A stretch of 64,000 nucleotides of DNA from Prosapia bicincta. Taxonomy: Eukaryota > Arthropoda > Insecta > Hemiptera > Cercopidae. The stretch spans positions 232,701,369 to 232,765,368 of the forward strand of contig JBAIZL010000005.1 of assembly GCA_036971475.1 (NCBI GenBank). The letters run 5' to 3'. Below the pieces are notes generated by a model that was not told the origin of the DNA, did not search any database, and saw only the letters and a program-made list of their open reading frames with translations. A program made the translations under genes and the position numbers. The stretch's first letter is position 1. The number at the start of each line of letters is the position of its first letter. This document shows positions 41,201-51,300 of the stretch, piece by piece.

Positions 41201-42434
41201 TACTAAAATTCGATTCTTTAAATTTGAGTTACAAGGTTTTTATTCCCTTGGCTAGTTTAAGATCTCTTGATATCTCGGGGTTATAGTATGGGCTATATTT
41301 TTAGAAATTCTTAGGTGAATTAAATAAATTTTGAACAAACAATATTAAATTTTGAAAATGCAAAAAAAAAACCAAACTATTTGAACTGGATTTATTTCTT
41401 ACTATTAATTAACTACAAGATATCCTAATATACAAATTTAAACTTCTCTACTATCTTAAAAGTCCACTAAAGTTATTTTTATAGCGCTATTTCTCAACTT
41501 AATAAATATCAAAATTTTGCTGGTCGCTTACGTAAATTCCCGTTCTCTCCAATTAAACAATTCACACACTTAAATCCGTTTTAGTTCTTTTAAATTATAT
41601 TTTCACTGTATTAACTCTTTCAATTTTCTTATTCCTGTTTAATCTGGCCAAGTTTACTCACAAAACTGTATAATTTAGACGAACTCTTCCCAAAAAATTA
41701 GAATTTTGACTGCTCCTGGCAGGTCCCATCTTGTAAGCGTCACCCACGCCATCCAACTCTACTCTAACTACGCGTCCTTAGCTTTTCTTAAATTGTTTAA
41801 AATATGGCCGCCTTTCTTCTCCAAAAAACACATGTTGCCTGTAATCTAGTTTGTTTTCTTTTTCTTCAATAGAATCGATTGTCACACTGACCTACATCTG
41901 TTTTACAGCTGACATATCACAAGTTTGTTTAGAATGGCCTTTTAACTTGGTTAAACCTGATTGAAACTTACTGTTTCAATTTCCTATCGTCAACAAACCT
42001 TCCAGTGTTTTATTTTATTAATATTATTAGTGTGTGAAGTGTCTTTGTGTTTTACTTTTGAAATAGTTCTGAATTGTGTGTGTTTTGAGTGGATTCATAA
42101 ACATAACCTTACATTGTTTACAATCGTTTTTTCACTTTTTCCTTCAAGTAATTACTTAGGCCCTATTTTACTACAGTTTACAAATTTGTTTACACATAAC
42201 TATTATTAGATTATCTTATTTTAATTTATGTGTTAGGTTATTTGATATAACAAATTTCCTAATACATTTCCAGTTCAAAACCCTTGTTTACAATTCCTAG
42301 GCTTTTACCAGAATTTAGTTTCAATTTTAACCTAACCAATATCTTAATGAATTTCTTCCTAAATTTTGAGTGAGTTATTTCTCATCTATTTTCCAATTCT
42401 TAAATAATATTATATAGCCCATTCTATAAATGTT

Positions 42435-42481
<47 letters not shown>

Positions 42482-45069
42482 CATATATTTATATTAAAAT
42501 ATATGTATTTATTATATAATATAATGCAAATTTTCATATAATATGTATTTATAATATTATAAATATAATCGTATAATATTATGGTTTGATACAATTCTTG
42601 AAATCGATATAGCTTGGTTTTCTGTCAAACTACTGTCCATAATCTATTGCGCAGATCTATGGGCACTCTCTACTGCTCAATACTCTCCCCATTTCCTGGC
42701 AAAGTATTTTAACTCCTGAAAGTAGTCTTTCGCCTCTCTTCTCATCTTATTATTCTCTCTGCCATTTTGTCTCCTTTTGCACATTGTTTTTAGCTGCCTT
42801 TACTTTGAAATCCCTTATCTAAGTGTCGTGAACTATCTCAAACCAAAGATATTCATTTTATAAAATTTAACTAATTACTAACTCTACATTTGTCACTATT
42901 TTTTTATTAAACCACAAGTGTTAGCACGCGGTCAATTGTTCAGTGAAACTGTGGTACAATTTAAAGTGTTTTAGTGAACAGTTCATGGGAAAAGTAGTGA
43001 CCCCACCAAACACCCTTCAACCAAAGCTGTGAAGGACATTATGCCACGTTAAGTTAGTGTTTCATTATTCCAACTTTGTGCGTAAACTCTTTGTAAGATT
43101 ATAGCCTCAAGACAAATCACAGATTTGCCCTTATAAATTTATCTGTGTAGTGCTCCGGAAATGTATTATTATTTTCAGTTTCTATTGTCAAAATTAAGGG
43201 CTGAAATATATATATATATATATGAAGTTATAGTGCTTTAACATGTTAGGATATTAATTTCTAACTGTTGAGTTTTCTATGGTTTAAAGTAAAATAAATT
43301 CTTGTTTTTGAAGAGTCAGGTATCAATTAAAGATTTACAGTTTTGTTAAATATATAGTACTAGCTGCCGACCAGGTAGTGTGTACATTTCAGCACGGAAA
43401 AGATTTGTTCCAGGCAAGGAACACTGTCTACACAATCAACGACCAGGACTTAACAAGGCCACACCTCCTTGCAACCCTGATAAAGAACAATTCTATCACA
43501 GCTGTTTCTCTGTCTTTATTCTAACCACAACAAAACTCACCATCCTTTTAACCACCCTAAAATATAACCCATATTATGCTCTTTGCCAACCATTGTTCGA
43601 TTCACAAAACACCAAGTTTTGTTTTGTAAAAAATTTTCTGTTGATGTGTCAATGTTAATTTTGATAAAGTTTTTTTCATAAGTCCAAGTACGGTTTTGTC
43701 ATGAACAGTATTATAACATTAAACATTAAATGTAACACCAAATTTATATTATAAACAAAAAAACCTTAAGCTACAAAAAATTACATCGTTACAAAACCGT
43801 ATGTAAATTTTGCCAACACAATTAGCAATTTTCGTTATTAATTATAATATATCATTTTCAAATTTATTATTTAAAGTTCTAGGAAAAATATGTTCCCCCT
43901 CTTTGAATACTGCTAAAATTTCAATTACATTACTTTGCCACTACACACTAATAACATTCAACTGAACTTCATATTTCATAGTTCTACTTGTCAAAAATGA
44001 AAATTACAATATTTGTAAAGTTACTGGGTTGCATTTTGGATTTCATCCCATGTGTTTGGTACATTTTACAGAAATTTTATGTATAGTTTAACGGTAATTG
44101 TTATATTAACTGTTTCTTCTATGTGCAAATCTCTTTTCAGATCCTTCACTGGTTACTATCGTACTTGACAGACTCCCATAAACATCTGTTTTACTCAACT
44201 TGAATCATAGGCTGTATCAGTCAATTATTCTTCCCCAAGGAGTTATGTCATATTATTTAACCATACATATTCATTTTATGTTCTAAGATCGCCAAATAAA
44301 CTAAAATGGAATTGGGTTTAGACTAAAAAAAACCTTCATATCTGCCATAAAACTAAGGTAAAAAAATTAATGCATGATAAAAGAAATGTAATAACAATAA
44401 TAAAATACATAAATATTTGTATTTAAAGGTTGTATACATAAAAGTCTAACCTGAAGGTAAAATGACATGTATTTTATCCACAATGCTGCATTTTCCGGAT
44501 GTGCAAGCAGGGCTCTGTCAAACTGATCAGCTGATTGCGGATTCTGTTCACCTCGTATCAAATCACATTCTATTTGACGTAATTTAGATTCTGCTTCTTT
44601 TGCTGCTACTATCTTCTCTGACCGTGTCATTTTCTTTTTTTGTTTGGTAAGTGAATTTTCATATTCCTTAAAAAATTATAAAGTTTTTAACAAATTCACA
44701 CATTTAGTTTATTTCAATTTATACAATAAAATTAAATTACTACCACAATGATATTTTTTATTAAGATGCACATTACATTTCTCCTTTGAATATTTAATAA
44801 CCCTAATTAATTCCTAAATATGATTTAGGATTGAAAGTTTATTACATATTAAAGTGAAAAAACATTTGATAACCTAATATCAATAAAAGAGTTTTTTTGT
44901 CAATCACACTTTTTATGAATGTAGTATTTATTTTATTAATCTATTTTTATACTGTAGTTAAAGTATCTAAGAGCAGTTTGACATTTTCAATTTTAAAGTT
45001 CAATTCCATTTTAATTTTTTAAACTGAAAAAAGTATTTTATTTCCAGCAAAGTCTAGTTAATTCTAATC

Positions 45070-45143
<74 letters not shown>

Positions 45144-45274
45144 TACTAATCTGGTTTGATTTGTTCAGGTTTTCAGGTTAACAGTTTCGAATTAAGGTAA
45201 TAAACTTCCAATCCAAAATCATATTTAGGACTTAGTTTTGGGTTATCAAATATTCAAAGGAGAAATGTAATGTG

Positions 45275-45344
<70 letters not shown>

Positions 45345-48300
45345 TATGGTGATATGTTTTCTTGTAATATAGTTAATAAATTATATATATAATAATTATA
45401 ATAAATATAGATAATTATATAATATAGATAATAATAATATAATATAGATAATAATATATAATAAATATAGATAATTATATATATATATATTCATTAAAAG
45501 TATTCTTGTTTTTGAAATATTTTAAATTTATTAATTATATATATATATATATGCTGATACGTATTCCTTCACGGATGAAAAAATATGATGAATAGTTACT
45601 ATCTGGAGTACATCCGTTCAATCTGCAGTCCATAAATTCGCAGTCCCGACGTTTCGCTAGAATCTCATCCAGCATTGACGAGGTGAGCAGTCTCGATCTT
45701 CTACTGTTGTTGGGTTCACCTCGTCAATGCTGGATGAGATTCTAGCGAAATGTTGGAACTGCGAATTTATGGACTGCAGATTGAACGGATGTACTCCAGA
45801 TAGTAACTATTCATCATATATACAGTAAACTCCCGATTATCCGTGGAATAGGGTGGCCCGGCAATGCCGGATAACAAATTCCCAGGATAATCCACTATGA
45901 ACAAAGAATACGCAAAACGATCGATAATCGATTATTATACCATAAAATACACAAATAATGGCCCCGGTTAATGCAATTCACAAATAATATTCAGAGGACA
46001 AAATAAATACAGAAAATAATTTAAAATGTCGATGTATTATAACATGTACATTTATATGTTCAACTATTTACAATACGTACATAAGTATATGTCAAAAGTA
46101 AGTATATATGTACATATTTAATTTCCTTTACAAATAATACAAAAAAAATCTGTCACTTTCGTTTGTTTTTTTTTTTTGTGAGCATTGATTTTAGCTTTAA
46201 TGTGAGATATAACCATTTTGTCGCACAGTGTTTACTTGTGTCACAAAGCCATAAAGATCGATAATGTATATGACAGACATGGATAATGCATATGTCACGT
46301 CCTAGACTATTTATAGCCGAGATTAGCTGACATTTGTTTACAATCTTATGATACGCATTAGGTTTTCGGGTGTCCAAGCATTTTGTCATTGTCTTTTATA
46401 TACAGTAGTCTGCTCGCCCTTTTATTTCGCTGGCCCTCGTCGGGATGCTTCCCTTTCAATGTAAAAATTAGTAAGTACATATCTATTCCCTTCATCTTAA
46501 CTTCTATTAAGCCTTATATGTATTTACGTTGTAATTCACCGTTTGGAAATTTAAACACATGCATCTGATTGGAATAAAAACTGGACATATGTAAAACAAG
46601 GGCAGACACCGGATAATCCGCAAACCGGTTAAACCGCCCACGGATAATCGGGAGTTTACTGTATATATATATATATATATATTGTAACATTTATAGAATG
46701 AACTATATAATGTTGTTTAAGAATTGGAAGAATAAATTAGAAATAACTCACAAAATATGAAATCGGAGAAATTCATGAAGAGATTGGTTAGAATAAATTA
46801 AAACTAATTTTAGGTGAAAGCCTAGAAAAAGTTTGAATATATAAAAAAGATTCTGAACTGGAATGAAGGGATTAGGAAATTTGTTGGATCAAAAAACCTA
46901 CCAAATAAAATTAGAACAAGATAATCTAATAATAATAAAATAAAAAAAATTGTAAACTTTGTTAACATAGGACATAAGTAATTACTTGAAAGAGAAGGTA
47001 AAACACAATTGTAAACAATGAAGGGAGATAGGGGTTATGTTGCATTAACCTATGCCAAACACACACATTTTGGAATTATTACAAAAGTAAAAAGCAAAGA
47101 CACTGCACACACAAATAATAGTAATTAAATAAACACTGGAAGGTTTGTTGAGGATAGGATAGGTGAAGCAGTATGTTAACCAAATTAAAACGGTTGAAAA
47201 CAATTTCGATTAGTTGATCAAATTTAAAGCCAAGAAAATAGGTCAGTGTTACAGTCGAATCTAGTGGGAAAAAACGAACCTCATTACATGAAAGCAAAGG
47301 TTTATGGGTAATTAATATGGAGTTTGGAGAAGGAATCGGCGCCATGTTTTAAACATTTTAAAAATAAAAACGACGCGTTAGTCTGGCGTGGTCAGACGAA
47401 CGAAGCGAAGCCATTCTTAGAAGCCAAAATCCCGTTTGAAGCATCTCATCAAAATTATACGAATTTGTGAAGAAACTTGGCCAAAATAAAACGAAAATAA
47501 GTGAATTTAAAACTTATGATACAGTTTATTATAATTAAAGTAACCAAAAAGAATTTAATTGTGTGTGAAACATAAAATTTAAAGAGAACTGAATCCTATA
47601 TGAACAACCAGCAAAACTCCGAAAATTGATAAGTACATAGCGCTATAAAAATAAGCCTTTAGTGAACTTTTAAATTTATAAGAAAATCTAAAATTATAAA
47701 TTATTACAATATCTTGAAATAATATAATAGTTTAGTAGTAAGAAAGCCTAATCCAGTTCAAACAGGTTAGGGACCTTTTTCTTATTCCAAATTTAAGATT
47801 TTACATCAGGAAGATAATTATTAAAACTATTTTCTAAAATTAATCTTATTTATTAAAATTTATTTAATTAACCAAAGAGTTAGAAGGTATAGCCCATGCA
47901 TAAAACCCCGAGATATTAAGAGATCAGGCCAGTGTAGTAGGCAAGTAGGGGAGTATTTGTTTAAAAAAAACACTTCTCAACTCTTGATAAGTTAGTATTA
48001 TGAAGATTAATAATATGTCTACATTATTTAGAATTTTTTTAAATCACTGAGGTAGTTTTAACAAACAGAAGCCTTATTTTTGATGAATGACTTTTTGGAT
48101 AGAACAACTTGAAACATGCTAATATTTATGCTTCAACATGCTTTTGAAACATGGGTATTGCAAAATTCTATTCAACAAACGTTTATGAGCATGTCTTGCT
48201 GTGTTGAAATCTTGAATTTTGTAGTCTATTACGTTCGGTGAATCTTATTAATCCCTCGATAAAATAGTATTATAATTATTACTAATATTTCTATACTATT

Positions 48301-51300
48301 TACAGTTCCATCTCATCATTTTTAGAGAGAATGACAATAGAGAAACAGTATAAAGGCGAGTATACACTAGGCAAACACATACGACTGTACAAGAGGAAAC
48401 GCATACGTTCACTCAATTTATATGCTAAATCAAAGACCCACAAATATTTTCGAATGCATTCGTTTGCCTTCAGTGGGGTTCTCTCGGGAGGTAATTCATC
48501 AAACAGAATGCAGACCGCAAGTATTTGTCTTCAGTTATAGTGTGTATGTAAAAAAGAACCTTTGTTCATTCTTCGGTGTTGTGTTTTTATTGAACATAGA
48601 GTGGCGTAGTCTGATTTGTTAAAATTAATAGACTTGTACAGACAACATGAATGTTTATAGAACCCCATTCATGATTATTATAAAAATGAAATAAAGAAAA
48701 ATGATGCCTGAGACGAAATTAGTAAGATAATGAAGTCTAACTCAAGACATTAAAAAAGAAAATAAAATCCCTGTTGGGATCGTGTGCACCCATTCATTTG
48801 CTTTTGCCTAGTGTGTATGCGAGTTAAGTGACTGTAACAGCAGCTGGTTAGGCACTACACATATATTATACAGTACGTGATTGTGTGGTTAGTAATTTAG
48901 GTATGATTTATTTTCAAAACTCTTCTGTGAAAGAAAATAAAAGGCTACAGTTCTTCTAAATTGTTTTAGCTTGACCTAATTTTTAAATAAACCATTATCA
49001 TTGCTTTTCCAACATTGAATTCAAATAATTTTGTTCAGTTTTCATCTATATTCAATAATTTTAAAACTTTATTATTTAATGAACAAGAACAAAATTTTTA
49101 CTTGTTTATCATTTATAATCACATCTTGAAAATTTAAAACTTTTTACTAGATAAAAAAACCCACCTACAAAGTATTGAATACTCTAAGTCGATTAAAAGT
49201 AATTACCATTTTGTGATTAAAACATTAAACTCAACTGAACATAGATATCAAATTAGATACAAATGACTTTTACATTTTCAACAATAATATTTTTAAAATA
49301 GTGTTACAAAAAGAACTACAGATTAAAACAACCAACTACAAAGTAATTTTTTCTTCAAAATAATTGTGACATATGCTATATTTACTATATGTAGCAACAT
49401 ATATATTTACTATATGTGTAACACATACCCTTTAATTACATTAATTATGAATTGTTGCCATCAATTATTACTGATCATTACCCCATTGAATTTTTGAAAA
49501 TCTGATCAGATATCAATAGCAATTATGTGGAACTGTATATAGAAGTCACCATTTAGAAAAACTCACATTCTACAAAATTACTAATTTAAATAAAATTAAA
49601 AACCTTACATGATTTTATTCTTGAAAAGGTTATGAATTTTTTTACAAATTACACTTTGATATTACTTGCAACCAGACTTTTTATTAATTGGTTGTTAAAT
49701 TGTCAACTTACATTTGGAGGAAATGTTTTCGTCTTATGACTTCTTCAGCCTCGTATTTTTTCTGCTAGGAATGCTGCAGTTGTGCTTCTTTGGTATCAAT
49801 TTTTTAAAGTTAGAAGTGATGTGATCAAAAAGTATGTGTGATTTGTGTCGTGTTTGTCCATTTAGGATGTCATTTTTATGTGTGTTGCTATGTCTGTATA
49901 TTTCATATTGTTCTAGTGTGTTTAATTTATGGCCTTTGTTACATGTGTGGAGGATGCTCTAGTTATTTTCCATAGTACTAGTGTGTTCAATTCCAAACGG
50001 CTATCAGACACATCATTAAAACAATACCAACACATACAATAACCCAGGAATATACAAACTAAAATGCAACAACTGCATTAAGTTTATATTGGACAAACAG
50101 TCAGATCTTTCACCAAAAGATATAAAGAACACAAAAGCGCACTGCACACTACTATTGAATCCTCTGTCGCAAATCACCTCATGGATACTAAACACTTATG
50201 CAATAGTATGGAAAATAACATGAGCATCCTCCACACATGCAACAAAGGCCATAAATTAACACACACTAGAACAATATAAAATATATAGACATAGCAACAC
50301 ACATAAAAATGACATCCTAAATGAACAAACACGACACAGATCATATATACTCTTCGATCACATCATTTCTATCTTTCAAAAATTGGTACCAAATAAGCAC
50401 AACTGCAGCATTCCCAAAGACAAAAAAAAACGAGGCTGAAGAAGTTGTAAGACGAAAACGTTTCCTCCAAGTGTAAGTTAACAATTTAACTACATTTAGT
50501 TAACAAAAATTCTGGTTGCAAGTAATATCAAAGTGTAATAAGTAACTAGCATCCAGCTCGTCATGAACAGCAACAAGATTTCGATATTTTTTGCATACAT
50601 CAAAGTAAATTTGTCTCCACATTAGTGGCTTAAAAGAGATCAAATTGATGTTCAATTTCTTTATATTCAATGCTGGATGCCTAGAAATGTAGTTGATTGT
50701 AGCCATGGTACTTATTTAAGAGTTACTAAGTCCTCTACATTTTTTACATGCATCCTCATTAAAAGTTGTCTATTTAAGGAAGGTCTGAACTCCTACGTAG
50801 TTAGAGACTATCAGCCAGCATGAAGCATGAGTAAAACCGGCTATGCTTTTCTCTCTTTAGCCACAATAACTTTGTCAGAGACAGTAGCTCAGGAAGAATA
50901 ACACTTTTGGAGTACTTGTTTTACATAATCAGTTAACCAAAAAGCACTGATAGTTTTTGACATTGGCAGTACTTGAAGGCTGGCTTTAGTGATGGAAGAA
51001 GAGGAAAGGCTGGGGAAGTATTCCCTTTTTGAGTAATACTCTTTTTTCAAACTTTACTCTAATTGGTGCACTCTGAACCTACAATCCTTACAAATCCAAA
51101 CACTGAAAAACCAGGCATCTAAAGAGTTGCAAACATTTACAATATAAAGGTCTCCATTTTATATGAAAATTACATTGTACCAGTTTATTTTTCCCTCTGA
51201 CAGAAAACCAACATTTCTAGAATATTGAGATATACAACCACCAATATATTGGTGCAAAAGTTGGATCCAATACCTTGTGCCTAGAAACGTGGACCGCTCA

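Larger units (their letters stand above)
36412..42437 (-). mobile_element. LTR retrotransposon (Gypsy-like, non-autonomous), 6.0 kb
   Basis: Two direct repeats of 1427 bp (36412-37838 and 41011-42437) begin TG and end CA. On the minus strand the internal region begins with TTTGGCACACCAACGTGGGG (primer-binding-site-like) next to the LTR at 41011. It ends with the purine tract TTAGGGGACAT next to the LTR at 37838. Both place the 5' LTR at high coordinates. The 3.2-kb interior encodes one coiled-coil Gag-like frame with a protease-like tail and no reverse transcriptase or integrase. It is inserted in an AT repeat (ATAT on both sides) in RRP5 intron 2. Confidence 0.9.
49651..50536. mobile_element. 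Inverted pair of Penelope-like 3' ends
   Basis: The sequence 49651-49975 reappears inverted at about 50205-50536, including the outer words acactttgatattacttgca and ggaggaaatgttttcgtctt. The inner part is PLE endonuclease coding. Between the arms is a single-copy stretch. The two tails point outward, each carrying the CTGAAGAAG...GAAAACG motif (minus 49724-49748; plus 50436-50460). Inverted partial copies are a known result of Penelope-type insertion. Confidence 0.85.
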
